A stretch of 64,000 nucleotides of DNA from Coturnix japonica (GCF_001577835.2 NC_029520.1:46846381-46910380); one strand, 5' to 3'; shown: positions 1 to 29,000, counted from the first letter of the stretch. The notes: generated by a model not told the origin, from the sequence alone. Translations and numbers: made by a program.

Positions 1-160
1 AAGGATATTTTTCTTCCTGTCTGCCTTCCATGTATTGGCTGCACTCTTTCAGGTTTTCTTCTGCCATTATCCATAAGCCTTATAGCAGGAGACGCAGAGA
101 TTCAGAACTTCGTGCTCTTAAAAATCTTCTTTCACTTTGTTTTGTTTCATTGTCTTCCAG

Positions 161-14511
<14,351 letters not shown>

Positions 14512-17500
14512 GGTATGTACACTTGCAAAGGCATTTGTATGTGAACTAACCCCAGTTTCTTCTGGACTTTACAGACCTAATCAATTATTAGCACATCAGC
14601 TAAGCTTTTTGTCTTTTTGTCTAATCACAAATACGTTTAAAACAAATTTGCTACTCTGATTTTCACTGACCAGGGTGTTGATCTTGTGCTGAGAGGAGTC
14701 AGTGCTGATCTCCCCACAACACTGGGTCACATCCCACATGTCCATCCTCTGTGCCAGCAGCAGCCAATCGCCTTTCCCTGCAGATAATTAAAAGACAGTA
14801 TTCTAACCACGTGAATCCAGCTTCGTGTGATAAACAAAGTCCTTGCTTTGATCCCATTATTTTTCTCAAAAATTGTAAAAATGCAATTTCAGTCCCTACC
14901 TCCTGCAAATAATGATGTTTGGTTTGCTTGTGGGTAGCCACTTTCTATAGCACAATATACACACAGGCGTCTGGATAAGGAAATAAAAACACCAGGCCCA
15001 GGGAGAAATACACGCTGGGACAAGATACCAGCTCCAATTCAAAGCCAAGTTCAATTTCTCAAGTTACTGCATATGAGGTAGTGCATTGGAGCAAACAGAC
15101 CATGCACACGTCTCATTTGCACTCATGCATCTTTCTGGGACAAGGTGGAAGAGGGGATTCGGCTTTTGTCACAGAAACAAATAAGATGCAGGGATCTTGG
15201 TACATACAAGTTCCCTCTGATGGGCAGCATCCTTGCCCTTCATGAGAAAACTTTAGGAGTTTCAAGCCAAAACTTTCATAAATAAAAGTTTGCATGCTTA
15301 CGACAAATGGAAAGAAAGAAAAATAAACAATCAAAACACCCACTGTACTGAAATTGCATATTTACTTGTCCTTTCCATCCCGATGATCACCTCTTGTGAA
15401 CTGAATCAATTATGCCAAGTCTCTCACTCTCTCATTTCCTGAAAGGAATATGTTTGTTCTTCAGCATCCCTCATGCACAAGGGGGCCAGGAACCCCTAGT
15501 CCTGAAGGCATGGAGCAGAGGAAGCTCTGCAGGATTCCCAGATAGCGTTGATTTTATTTCTGCACCTGAAGCTTTATTGCTAGCAAGAGAAAATGAGATA
15601 TATTGGATAGTTACGCTCCTGACTACTGCTGTTATAACCTTTTAGCCCCTTCTGTACCATGTTTCCGGATTATGCTGAGAGCAAAAGGGGAGTAGTACTG
15701 TCAGTTTAACATTCCTAATGAAGATTTACAGCAAGAGCAGAAAATAGTAGAACAAGTAGAAAGTAGTAGCAGTGAGGAGCTGTGACTATGCTGCACAGGG
15801 AGAGCAGCTGGAACCAAGAGTTGTGTAACTCGGATTATATGTTTTAAGCACAGGGATTCTAGCATGCAGGTTTGAAGAAAGAAAAAAAACAAACCAAAAG
15901 GTTGATTTTAACAGAGGTGCGGATAGCTTCAGATTCTCCTTTGAAGACATAGGAAAGCAATATAGAGGAATGCACAGAAAACCAGCACCATTAGGAAGTG
16001 ACTGAGTCAGGCACATCCTTGAGATGCCACCAGCACCCACAAGTGCTCACAGCTGCAAGGGCAGTGCTTGAAATCTTCAGCTTCCCTTTTCCCCCTCATT
16101 CCCATGTCATTTGGAAAGGTCATAGGAAACAAAAATCTGCTTACTTTTCTTAGTCTGTAGCCATGGTGTTTCCTCTCCCAAATGCAATTCAAGCCTATTC
16201 CTCTTGACAGCAAACATGAAGCGATCCCCATCACAAAGCTGGGAGACCCCAGGAAAAGAAGTTCAGTACTTTTTCCCAGGGTGATTCACCTGATTTCTAA
16301 CCCTGTCTTTTTTTCTTCAGAGACCACCTTTAAGTTCTTGGTCACACTCTTGGTACTGGATATACCTCTCTCTGGCTGGAGCTAGAATTTGCCAGGTTGA
16401 ATTGAAGCTGTAGGAATTTTCCTTCTTATACAAATGCACTTGCAGTGATAAAGGCTACACCACCTTATTCCCTACACCCCCATAATCCTTTAGAATCTCT
16501 ATAAAAGCAACAGACAAAGGACAGGATCTGACCCACCAGGAACAGCCTGTGACTCTATGAAATAATATTTCAGAGCTGTATAAGGACTCAGCTATTCAGT
16601 TCTCTCCTCTTGACCATAACTTGTCACACAGCACTTTACGTATTAACATCATTATTCTTTTACACCCAAAGAGTGGTATCTCATGTTATCTCCAGTATAC
16701 TGGGGGTCACATTATGTTTCTGCGTAGCCTGGCAACAGCTGAACGCATTTCCAACCAAATCTAAAAAGAGCTTGAAGAAGGAATGCTTTACAAAATCTGA
16801 CAGTCAGAGGGCACTGTACAAAGGCTTGGACACGGGAGGAGGTGCTTGAGTTCCTTTGTATTAGGCCCTATGGAATCTCTCCAGACAAATGTTCACGTCC
16901 ATAGCAAAATACAGGAGGTCTCCAGTCCAATCAGTCCCCCAGTAAGGATGTCAACAGCACAACATCTGCGGGCAGCCAGATTCCATCCTTGGCTGTCCTT
17001 GCACTGAAAAAGCATTCCCTCATACAAACTCCCTGTAGGAAGAGGTTCAGTCAGAGGTCAAACAGAAACACAATTCAACTTGAAAGCACGAAAGTTCATA
17101 AGCAACCAGACTCTGGCAGTTCTCCTGCTCACAAACCTACTTGATTTATTTGGTAGAAAGTAAAGGATAAACCAAACATCAAGCATAGGCCAAGTGTTCA
17201 AATACTGCGGCCTGGTGAGGCTCAGAGGGAAGAGGTAAAAGCAAAGGTACACAGTGCTGTTTGCCAGCAGCTATGACACATATGTGGGCACAATGGGAGT
17301 TCAGCCTATCTTGCAAAGGAACAGAGTTTTGGAATCAAAGTTTTCCTTTGTTTTCTTTTAACTTAATTAATGTTTTAATTTTAGACAACTAGATGTTTCA
17401 CCTCACCCCCTGCAGACTCATTGGTGTCTGTGGGCTGATTTCTAATGAACAAAAGCAATGCGATAAGCTAATGGCTGCCTTTCTGTACAGCCTTTGTTGT

Positions 17501-19310
17501 CATGTCTGTCATTAGAAATGGTATTTCCTTCAGCTGCTGAGTGGAACTGGTGCTTAAAGCCAACAGTGCTCAGCTCTTTCCTCTGACAGCCCTACCACCC
17601 TCAAGAAACACACACAGATGGAAGCCTACCCCTGGGTCTCGCAGCGAAGGCACAATACAGACATTTTACTCTATCATGCTGTGACAGAAAGTTCGTTTGT
17701 GCCCTCTGAAATCTCATGCTCATGGCTGTGACCCAGCTCTGTTCCCCAGTAGCACTCCTCACACAAGGTGAGAGATGTTCTTCAACTGCATGAAGTGCCA
17801 CACACAGGTTTCATTTGACATCAGTTGACAGTGACACTCAGGCCTAAAGCACTAGTTAAAATGTCCCCTGGACAAGACAAAATGAGCATCCAGATTTATT
17901 AATTCAGCAGTTTAACATGTAGAGCCATATACCAACATTCTGTTTGGAAAGCACAGGATTCACGTTGATGCCTAGCTCAAGAACAGAGCTGTCCAAACTC
18001 TTCAACATCAGTATCAGTGCTAGAAATGTGAGCAAGGTTTTTAGCAAATATATAAAAACTGGCAGTGCTGGAAGTTTAAGTTACCTGAGTTGGTACCACA
18101 GCTAACACACACAACAAACCAAACCGCTCTCACTTTGAAGATGCAAAAAGTTTGTATTTTCCCCTCCTCCTACAGGTGTTACAGCAAGGCAGAAGAAATA
18201 ACAGGGGCCCGGAGACATGCTAACTCATCCCCAGAGCACTGCCAGCCTCTCAGAAACCAGGCTCTGCATCACCAGAAGGCCTCCTGCCCTGACTGGACGT
18301 CACACTCCTCCTGATGCAGCCTTCCACCCTGTGCCCAAAGGCCCAATGAGCCGCTATGGAGGCTTCAGCACCCTCAGCCCGTGCCTTACGTGACCTGCGT
18401 TGTGCCCCAGGGGTGCCGGTGGGGATATGGTCCAGATTGATGCAGCAGCAGGGAAGGTGCAGGCCTCTCAGCCTCCATCCTAATGCCCATCATCCCTACC
18501 TGCTCTTAGGCCAAACTACTCTTAACACAATGGCAGAATGTGGCCCAGCATTCAGGCCTCGGGAAATTTAAAAAATAGCAGTGCCTCAATTAAATTGAGG
18601 GTATGAATCCAGCAGTGGCTGTACCCTCACAGGGGGAAGCGTTATCCCTCATTTAATTGCCCACAAGCCTTTTATATTCAGCCAGAACCAAGACGCAAAA
18701 TGTATTTGCTCTCTCAGTCGCTTAAGGCAAGCAAAATCAGTTATAAGAACAACAAAAGTATGCATTTTGGTTAACATGTGGCCATGTAAACAGCGTCTGG
18801 CTTCCAGATAACACTTATGTGCAATTAAGCTGAAGCATGGCGGTGGTCCTGCAGTAATTTCACATGCACAGCTACAGGGCCCCAGTTCCTATCAAAAGAA
18901 AAGATATTTTCCAGGGTACTGTGTTAAACACATATTCAGCTCATCCTTTAGTAAGTCTCCGGGTTTAAGTCCCATTCTCAGCTGCTTGCATTCTGATGTC
19001 TTTGCATTCAAGCTGCAGAACACATATTTTTCACATTACTTTTGCTTTGAAACTGGGAATGTGCAGTATTGTGTTTTTAAAAGAGTCGGAGCTTTATTTC
19101 TCAAGTTTTGTAATAACGTTGTACCATAGTTTTGTACATAGCTGTCAATTTAAAATGATCTATGTTTGTTGAATCTGTGGTGTGATACTGTGCTGAAACA
19201 TGAATCAAGCAGAAGAGATTGTTACATTTAAGAACTATGCCTTTATATGGTAACCTGCTCTGTCTAAACTAACGTTCAGAATAAACCTTCTTTTGCTTTG
19301 CTCAATAGGA
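14512..19310 (+). other. Probable INF2 3'UTR and downstream sequence, end not resolved
   Basis: No coding exon was recognised. AATAAA signals lie at 14982-14987, 15281-15286 and 19280-19285. The stretch around 19030-19310, with a T/A-rich run ending in AATAAA and a T-rich tail, looks like the end of a transcript, so INF2 may have a very long 3'UTR, or a separate non-coding transcript may end there. The sequence alone does not decide between these. Confidence 0.35.
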
Positions 19311-22300
19311 ATATCAGCATCCTTGCAACACTGAAGACTTTGCCGGACTGAGGTAGAGGTTATGCCAAGAATTAAATCAGTGGTTTATTTTAACCAAAGC
19401 ATTGTTACAGAGAATTGTTAACAAAAGCAAAGACGTGTTTGGAGTAGGTGCACGGGCAGACAAGGCTCAGGAAGCCTTGCAGAGCAGCACAGCCATGTTG
19501 CAGCTGAACTCATGTTCCTGGCCAGCAGAAGTAAGCTGCAAAACCACATAACCTGCCCCAGGTTTGACATGCGAGACCACTCTGTCACATTTTAAAAGTT
19601 TTCTCCTTTTTTTCCCCTCTATTCCAGTCTCTGAGTGCATCACCCAAGAATCAGTCCTTCTTGCTGTCATTAATCAAGTTTCTCTATTCTCAGATTAGAC
19701 TCCAGCCTACAAAAGTCCAACTAGCAAACATTTCCCCAGCAGTTTTGCCTCCTTCATGTTGCCAGCAGGAACCTGCAGCCCAGATCACAGTGAGCAGCCA
19801 TCCTCCTCCACCCTGCCCTGCTGATTTATCAGTAGGAACGAAATCGCCTTCAGTATTTAGGAACAAGCAAGGCTCTTTGGTGTTACCTGCTGAGGGCCTT
19901 CAAATAGAGGGCATTTGACATTGTTTTCCCATTGCCTTCAAGCATTATGGAGAAACTGGTATTTTGAGCCAGTGCTGGTTCTTTGTTCTGAAGCCATTTT
20001 TGAGAACTGTAATAAATTGACTGTTAAAATCAAATCCCAATCAACAGATCAAAGCACAGTATTTGTAATGCATTACTCCAAAGCAGCTCTGCTTCTGTTA
20101 CTATGATTATTTAGGAAGATGGAGTCAAAGCAACTCAAAGAAAGATGCTCAACTGGGTTGTGCAGTTTTGCTCTATTTGTCACTTTCATAAGTTCATAAT
20201 CTAGAAGATTTTTCAGTGTTTGTAAGACCAAATCAGTTGCAGGTAAAAGCAATGAAATTTGCAGCTATTTTAACAGGTATGTGTTTGTTTAAGCCAACAG
20301 TGAGTTTGGACTTCAGAAGAGAATTCCTGTGGTTATATTACAGCAACTGCACATGGAATTCATTATGTGAACCAGCCTGTGAGCTCCACAGGTTTTTAGC
20401 TGTCAAATAACTGCATATTCCCCAAATAAGCATTTTCTGTATGATAAAAATGAAGTTATGGATGAAATCTGCAGAAGTTTTTTCCAAGTACTTCACATCA
20501 AAATGTGGATATGTTTTAAAAGTTGGAATTGGGATTTCAGAGCTTTTGTTTGTTTGTTTTGTTTTAATTTCATTACTGAAAATATTTCAAAATTTAGAAT
20601 AAAAGAAGTCAAAGTACTTGACATGTCTCTTTTATTTTATGGAAGTTATTATTCACCAGAATTTTTCATGCCTACAAGTTTTGATAGACAAGCTTACCGT
20701 GTATACAAGCTTACTGGTTTTTAATATAACCAGCACTGTACCCGTCCTAGCTCACTCTATCTATAAATATGGCAGCAGAGATAATAATGAAATGCGAGGT
20801 AACAAAACAGTCAGAGAGCTCTATTCACCTAATTCTACTGAAAGCAAATACAGTCATGAACCATCCCCAACATTCATACAATTCGTACAGAGCCATGCGG
20901 CAGCAGGAATTAACAGGAGCTCTGCTCTTCTCTAATGGAGACCTCAAGCAGACTCAGCCTACATTACTCAGTCAGCAAAATCGCTTGTGAGTCAGCTCCT
21001 ATCAAGTCAGTTTTGATAGACTCCCAGACTGTCAAAGCAGGATTTCTTCTAGCATCAACACTTTACTTTTGACACCTACATCACAGTTACAGTTGGTATG
21101 ATTAGCTCTCGGCATGCAGAACCTGATGTGCTTGTTTAGCACTTAAACAGCTTCATAATCTGCAGCGAGTTCAGCCATGGTTTGGTGACAAGTAATTACC
21201 AAATTCAGCAGTCAAAATAGATGGAGAGTAGAGGGGGAAAAAAGGCAGCACAGGCAAAAGGATGAAAAATCTGCATATGCTGCTGTAATCCTTCGAAATC
21301 CAGAAGTCTATTTTGTAATTAAAACCCAGTAAAGCACTCAATATTCAAGAGCCATCCTTTGTGGCCTTTCCTATATATACTACCACATCTCAATCTCCAT
21401 TCTTCAAGGTTTATATGGCTCAGCCAGACAAAACTAGAGCTGAGCTGATCTCTAGTGGTGGTGGTGACAGTTGCTCTCTGAATGAGAGCTTGGACAAATG
21501 ATGTCCAACGTACTTCCCAACAAATATTTGTAATTTTCCTGATTTATGAGTAGTTCAGAGGAAAAAAAGAAGAGACAGGATTCTAGAAACTCAGGTTTAT
21601 ACTTAATTCTCTTTGGTGAAACAGTATGATGATGTTCAAAAAGATATGCCCCTAAAATAACAGTATACTCATTGCATTGGCAGTGCTCAAATCCATCTGA
21701 ATCTCAGATTCTATAGGTATAAATGCTTTGTTTCTCTAAAATATCACCTTAATAAGGACCCTAGGAAGAAAAGAATTGAAGAACTTTTTTGCCTCCAGGT
21801 ACTTTCAGCTGCTCAATTTGCTTCCAGAGGTCTAGAGGATAGAAAAGATGTCCTGAGCTCCACAAGACAAATTCTACCTGAAATCTGCATAACCTCACCT
21901 AGATCAAATGACAGCTAATACAGTAACCTCTTCCAAACCATGACCTATCCCAAATCCAGCAAACTACTAAAGCTATTATTTCCTGCCAATAATCCCTTCA
22001 CACGTATAAGCCCCAACTAAAGCAACTGTTGAAATTCCCTTTCATTTTGAGAAGTTCATCCCTACTTACCACCAAGTCCTCAGTTAGTCCTACAATACAT
22101 CTTCTCCTACCTTCACAACTTTCACACCTTATTGCGTGGTTCCTTGGTTGAAATGCCTCACTGCTCTGTCCCAATGACCCATCTCACTCAGTGTTAGCCA
22201 TCCACAGCTGCTGCTAGCCCAGGCTCCACCTACAGCAGAGCAGATCCCAAGGTTCCTATCTTTCTGCCAGCTGCCAAGAAGCACAGCCAGTTCTCATAAA

Positions 22301-25300
22301 GAAGTTTTTGTTAACTCCATCACTAGGATTGAGCCTACAAACATCAAGCACAGAGACTTGGCAGCCATGGCCACAGACAAGTCATCTCTCTACTACAGTT
22401 TCCCCATTTGTAAAACAGAAGCAATAATTGATTAACAATATAACAAAAGAAATAATTGTAATAATACATTAAAAAAAAAAATCAGTAACATCAGAACATG
22501 TTTGTAGTTACAACAAATTCAAAAGGAACAATATAATTGTAAGACCTGAAATGAAGTTGGAGAAGACAGAGGCAATGAACATCACTGTACTAGTGAAGGA
22601 CCTCAGTCTTGCATTACTGAGTGATTAGTGCTATTCCTGGCTGAGATATAGCTCACTTTTAACTATTCAGCAAACAGCATTTCACACTACAATTATTTCA
22701 CACTACACAAATTGACTCTGTGTGTATACTTTTGGTAGTTACCTTGAAAGCCCGTAGACATAGTCTTTTTAATCAACTTCAAATTACATTCAAATTGGGA
22801 ATAAGTTACAAAGGGAAATACCGTGTTTTGTGAAGTGCTTCTTGGAATCTCCACTTCTACCATAACAGTGACTAATAAGAGAACTTCTAGCTAGAAAGAA
22901 AATTGACCCTTAGCTGATAACATAGCCCCATATCAGCTCATCAGCAACACTGAAAATGAAAAAAAATGAGAGCACTCACGTGGCCCAAGACAGAGGTTAA
23001 GTAAAGAGGTTAAGTTTGGATCAAACTTAAGAGCTTATATCCTAGACTATCAAAGCATAACTCATCTTTCCAGCCTAAATAAGAAGCATGCACGTTTTCA
23101 GTGCACCAGTAAGCAAACAGAAATGGGAGTCTATATTGTGGTAGTCCTCATACAAAGTACTGAAAACAACTTCAAAGTTAATTGTAAATTAATTGATTTC
23201 AACTGGATCATCAGAATTGAAACGGTGAATCAAATTTGTCTCCACTCCCTGCCTTGCCTAAATGGTATCTGGCAATCACCTTGCTTTCATAGCTTTCAGG
23301 AGAAAGCCAGTCCATAGCTGGTCACATTGATGTGTGTGCATATATTTGTGTGAGATGGTAAAATTTCTTTATACCTATGAGCTCATTTGAACAGTATTGG
23401 CAACATAAGATATAGCTGCCTTGAAGCTATACTAAAGCTCTGATCTTCCAAACAGTAGGAATTTCTCTAGCCTCAAAAACATAATCTTTTATTACACTAT
23501 TATAAGCCTATTCATCATTCAAAGCATACTTCTTGTTTCTTGTGTAATATTTCTATTTTATAAAGCAAAACCTTCCTTTAAACAATGCCTGCCATGACTT
23601 AGAGGGGTCTAGTTATAAGGAAAAAAACCTTCCTAATTGGTGGTGTTTTACTGATTCTTCTAATGACTTAATATAAATAGGCAGCAGAATTTTAACTGCA
23701 TTATTTCTAATCAGATTTTCTGTCAGCTCATTTTATTCTCAATATTTCTGGCAGAAAGCAGGTAGTTCCTCACTGGGTTCTTTCATAGCGCCAAATCTCT
23801 CCCTCATCCCACTAATGTTATAACGAACATCTGCACAAGTTCAGCAGAAAGATAGTGAGGCCATAAGGGGAATATATTAAGTCGTTTACATAAATTAAAA
23901 GTAATCCTGCTTTGCTTTTGGGAAAGTGTTAGTGCTTATTGGGGCAAAAAAAAAATAATAATTATGGATAGCAACTACAAATTATTTCAAGTTAATTCTC
24001 ATTTTCTATTATACCTCTTTGGCTTAGCTATTTTATCAACCTCCCATTTCACACGTAAATCAAGGGTTATTTTCCAGTTAATATTTAATGCTTCTTAGTG
24101 TAAATAGTTTATCACCAAATTATGATTAAAAATTAAAAATGAAAGATTTGTATCTTCCTTATGAACTGGATTCAGTGGTTCACAGTTTTACCAAAGCTGT
24201 CATTAGGACCGGACACTATCACCAGTACAAATTGCTAGGTTTTCAAGACAAACTATTTCAAATCATGGGAGATGCTTCAGAGTAGCACTCTAGAATAGAG
24301 ATGCTTCAATCGTAGGTTTTAATGCAGCTCCCTTAAAGAGTTTTGTCTGTAAAAGTCATTACTTAGAATTGCTGGGCCAGGAAGAAAAATGTTCATTCAT
24401 AATTGTTAATCTAGTCCTTTGGGATTATAAACATGGTGTTTTCCCAATTGATCCTGTGCTAAACATAAAATTGGAAGTGTTTATCCAGCTGACTCTATCA
24501 GAATCATGGACACTGTTTTGTTAAAGACTTGCACAAGGACTGGGGTAACAGAGGACTCAGCTTCCTTCTATACACTGTCTCTCACTGTGTTGCTTCTGTA
24601 ACACTGATGGTTTGCTTGTCACTCCCTTATCAACATGAGGTGTTTCTACCAACACTGATAGATATTACCACAGAAATTAAGAGAGAAATCACAAGGCAAC
24701 TACAGCTACTTAAGTGTAAGTATCCTAGGACGCTATTTAGGCATAAAGGACACAACTGTTAGCAAAAGAAAGAATAATTCAGTCAAGAAAATAAGACCAC
24801 GAACCAGGAAGTGTTCCTAGCAGGTCCAGTTCCATGTTTAAAAGCAGGCATTCACATAAGTAAAGACTTCTGTATAGACTTTTACAAGAAGCCTTGAGAG
24901 AAACTCTGTAACTTCAGGGTAAACATAAAAGTTATCCTAGGTTAAAATGTGGTTAAAGGGTAAAACAAGACAGTAGTATTTATTTCTACACTTACCAGTC
25001 ATTTCCCTGAGAGGTCACAAGCCTCAAAGCAGCTCAGCCTGAGTTCTCCCCAGCTGCAGCTTGTTTAATTTATTAGGCTAATGTTTCTCTCAAAATCCCC
25101 ACCCTTCTACAGTCTTTCTAAGCTGTGGTAATGTGGTTTCTTAGGAGTAAGTGACTGTGTCTCTGCTGTCTGAGAAGTCCCCTGTGTACAGCACAGCACC
25201 TGCAGGAGGAATTCATTTCCCTCTTTGAAAGAGAAACTCCATTGAATGGCCAAGCAACAGGGGCAAAAAAGCAATCAGGTAGGGATTTATACTGCTGATA

Positions 25301-25563
25301 GCACTTGCTCTTCCTATCTTTCTATGTCAGAACAAGAAAGCAGAAGGATCAAAAGATCCCAAAGAACCTTATGTTTGAATGTACTGTCTTGCTACTGACT
25401 AACAGAGCTGAAACAACTGTGAAATGCTGCTTGTGTTTAAAAAAATTGCTGTTTATCTTGATGGGAAGGTGACTGCTAATTCTCTGTCTTTCTGTAGGAA
25501 TTTGCAATAACCAAGAGCTGTGGGGAACCTTGTTAATTATTGTATTTCCTCCTTGTCTCATAG
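19311..25563. other. Intergenic sequence between the two formins
   Basis: AT-rich, with only short open frames and no recognisable protein family on either strand. I looked for DID-type exons that could extend the second formin upstream and found none. The 5' end and promoter of that gene must lie in or upstream of this stretch, but I see no CpG island or clear TATA-type promoter. Confidence 0.4.
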
Positions 25564-26071
25564 GGCAGCAGTATGGAACCAAAGGACAGCGCGAAGAACC
25601 TGCTAACAAGCACACAGTGCCTGAATAACCACAAGTCACAACTCAGAAGATCTGTTGAGAAGGTGAACAAATGCATTCAGGTTGATGTGGACTTGGAAAT
25701 GGAGAATCCCAGTGTAGACTTGATTCTTTCTCCAAAAATCAGCCTTTCCAAGAAGCCTCGACAATGTTCAGGGAACACATCGTCACCCAAGCAAGGTGTC
25801 TCCTCGCCCTCCCAAGGGCAGCCAGCTATGCCAGCTCTGCTACCATTGCTTCCACCACCTCCATCCCTTCCTCCTAGGTGTAAAATTCCTCCTGCACCCC
25901 TCCTCGTGCCTGGCATAAATGCACCATCACTTCCACCTCACCAGCTGTGCAGTAACCCCGAGTGCAGCCATTTCACTTGTGGATACATTGAGCAACCCTG
26001 CCCTAAGAAGACACCGAAGCTAAGGATGAAGGTGTTTCACTGGCAGAAGCTCCCCTCTGACGTGGTGAGAC
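25564..26071 (+). CDS. INF2-like paralogue: first coding exon, short FH1
   Basis: The acceptor TTGTCTCATAG ends at 25563, so at least one non-coding or unknown exon lies upstream. The ATG at 25573 has A at -3 and G at +4, and an in-frame TAG (25561-25563) precedes it, which supports this start if the exon is joined to an untranslated leader. The first 80 residues or so resemble nothing I know. FH1 is minimal ([20 protein letters not shown]) compared with the ten-unit array in INF2. A cysteine cluster CX4CX4CX6C ([18 protein letters not shown]) sits just before FH2. The exon ends with [16 protein letters not shown], the lasso segment with its tryptophan, and a GTACGT donor. Confidence 0.88.
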
Positions 26072-29000
26072 GTACGTGCCTATCTGTAACCACCAGGCTG
26101 ATGTTAATGTTGGGCCTTGGCTCAGTAAGTCAGGTTGTACAAGTGGTCCTACTGGTCAACCTCAGTCCTTCCCCCCCTCGGTTTCCTATTATGCTGCAGC
26201 TTTTAGAACTTATAATACATCTTGTGAGAGTTCTCCATTGTGCCTATTGCAAAGAAAGGGGGAAATCAGAGCAGCAAGTTTTTACCTCTATGATAAAATA
26301 CAGAAATGCACACGCTAAAAACAGTTTGGGCTCGAGGCTTCTTCCCTAGTTCATGATCCAAATTCAGGCTCAACTCTAATGTCTTCAGTTGCATTATTGC
26401 AATCTCTCCTGAAGAAAATGGAGGTGAGACCCTTTGTTCAAGATTCCAGCGCTGCAGATAAGTTTGTACTTTGAAGTGCTATGTGTTATTCAGGTGGCTT
26501 CTAATGATCCTGGTAATAACACAAGGTTTCAGAGTTTTTTTATTTTCTGTCCAGAGATATTTAATTTTATTTGTCTGGATGCAACATCCCCTGTTTGGCT
26601 CTCACGGTTCTGCATTGTGTAGTCCATCAGTAGTAGTAAGGAGAATTTAGAGCAGGCCATTGAGTTGAGCTGCTGCCTTCACTTTGGTGAATCACATGTG
26701 GAGATAGTCTTCCAGATTTAATTATCCTTCAAACATTTGGGAGGCTGTCTTTTGGTGTGTGCCACTCTTCAATAATTAACAGTAGATCAGGACTGACGAG
26801 TGTCATAGAATGATCTAGGTTGGAAAAGACCTTCAAGATCACCAAATCCATCCATCCATGACCTCCAAAGTCCCATCACAGAACTACATCCCTCAGTGCC
26901 ATGTCCACTCATTGCTTAAATACCTTCAGGGTCACGTTTAGTTCACCTTTGGAAGTGTTTTATTTCTATGCTTATCACAGTGCCTTGGAAGCACTCCTTC
27001 CTCTCTGTTAGTCCATCTTGAATCCTTGATCTCTTTTAGAAAGCCGCTCCATGTGGGCTGTGGCACCAAGTGACAACAAGGAGCTTGTAGAACCTGACTA
27101 TGCAAGCCTGGAGCTACTTTTCTGTGCCTCACCAACAAAACCAAAGCAGACAAGACCAACAAAGAAGTCAAAAGAGGTACCTGGACTGCTCATTTATTTG
27201 TACAGCTTGGCAAAAGTGAAAAGCTTATTCACCCTTTATTGTTGGCACTCTTCTATAACGAGATATACCAGAACATCCCAGCCTTTCTACTTTGCCTACA
27301 ACTGCCTTGAAACAGAAACAGGAGAGGTCCAGATCACATATGTTGCAGTAACTCTGAGTACATTGCTTACCTTTAGAATGGAAGAACTTGGGAATTACAG
27401 TACTAATTCTTAACAAATGCATTATTCTAGACAGATCCGTTCCCTTCTCTATGCCTTTGCCTCTCTCAAATGTTACTGCATATACTTTTGTGATTTGTTA
27501 AATTGTTCAATTAATGATGAGTGATGATAATGTTATTGCTAGAGAATAGTTAACTCAGCCCAACAGACGAGAGAAGCTCTAAAGTTACTGTTAAAATTAA
27601 GGCAGATGACTGCATGTTTCTTTTATCTCTTGTCAGGTCACATTCATTAATCCAAGGAAGAGCCTCCTCCTGAATATATTTCTGAAGCAATTTAAGTGGT
27701 AAGGTTGGAGATAAGTGTATTTGTTTGACGTGTGTATGTATGTTTCTGATACTCCTGTTAAATTTATTTCAGTTAATATTTTATAAACACCATCTTTTCT
27801 TAGCAAGAAGTCAGGATCCCTGACTGGACATTAAAAATTAAGTAACTTGGAAAGAGACATCTTGAGAAGTTCAGGTCCAAAAATCATTCGCAATTTTTAT
27901 TTAGTTTTTCTATTAATAGAAAAGAGTTTCTATAATAAAGCAAACGGAAATCTGGTGAGTCACAGGCTTCACACTGGAATGAAAAGAAGCAGAAGAAAGG
28001 AATCTGTGTTAGTTTCTAGCAAAATAGAATTACTTTCAGATGGCCTGAGATACTGCAGGATGAAGGCAATGGATGCTTGCCTTTTTGTGCAACAGCCCAT
28101 GTTAGAAGTCCTTCTAAAATAAATTCAGCCTTTATGTTAAGAATAAACCACAGCTGGTCTGAGGGATTTTTTTTCAAATTCTTTTTCCATTACAAATCCT
28201 TCTTCCCAGTGGGGAAGAACTGTGAATAACCTAACCCAGTTGCTATTTCTTTTTTCTGCATGATTCCCTGGATAGTTGTGAAGCTCTCCTGAGGGCAGTT
28301 AGTGGCTGTGGGTTCAGCAAGCTGAGCCCTATCGTGACAGATGGGGCTGCCCTACAGCCAAAAGCTGAGCTCTCCTGAGCCCTGAGCAAAGTAGTCTGGA
28401 CTCATTTGAAATACATGTTGTCTGCCAAAGTTACAGGCAAAGATTTGGAGTAAGGATCTCTGAGATATTCATAACTATCTTTCAGCAGGAGGAGAGATAT
28501 CAGTTTTTAGCCTGGGCTTTGCTGGAAGCAGTGAAGGATTCAAGAGTAAATCTCTTCTCAGTGATATTGGATGCAGTAAGAGGAGAGCCCTCTGGGTTTG
28601 CTGCTTGAAGAAGAAGAAAGTTCAGAGAGCACATCTAAATGGTTAGAAAATTTCCTTCAGGCTTCGATGTCTCTTCTGCTCACAGCATCTCTCTTTTCCA
28701 CAGCTCCAATGAAGAGATTGTTAGCATGATTCAGAAAGGGGACAGATCCAGGTTTGATGCTGGGATACTGAAACAGCTACTTAAACTGCTGCCTGAAAGC
28801 CATGAGGTATCTACTAAGTCTGCTATCATGACAGAGCTGGGTGTGCTTGATACTTAGCTTGAAATATTTTCACTGGTAGAGCAAGAAGTTGTGACTTTTG
28901 TTTTTGCATTAGGCACCAGAAATAACTCTGTGGTTTTTTGCTGTTTCATTCGTTGTTAGATAAACAAACTGAAATCTTGCAAAGAAGAAAGGTCAGAACT

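Noticed and set aside
24600-24680. Open frame containing HEVF that recalls the DID segment DHHEVFSSLFNK, as a possible upstream DID exon of the paralogue
   Set aside because: Only four residues agree, the flanks do not, and the splice sites do not fit the matching INF2 exon. Likely chance.
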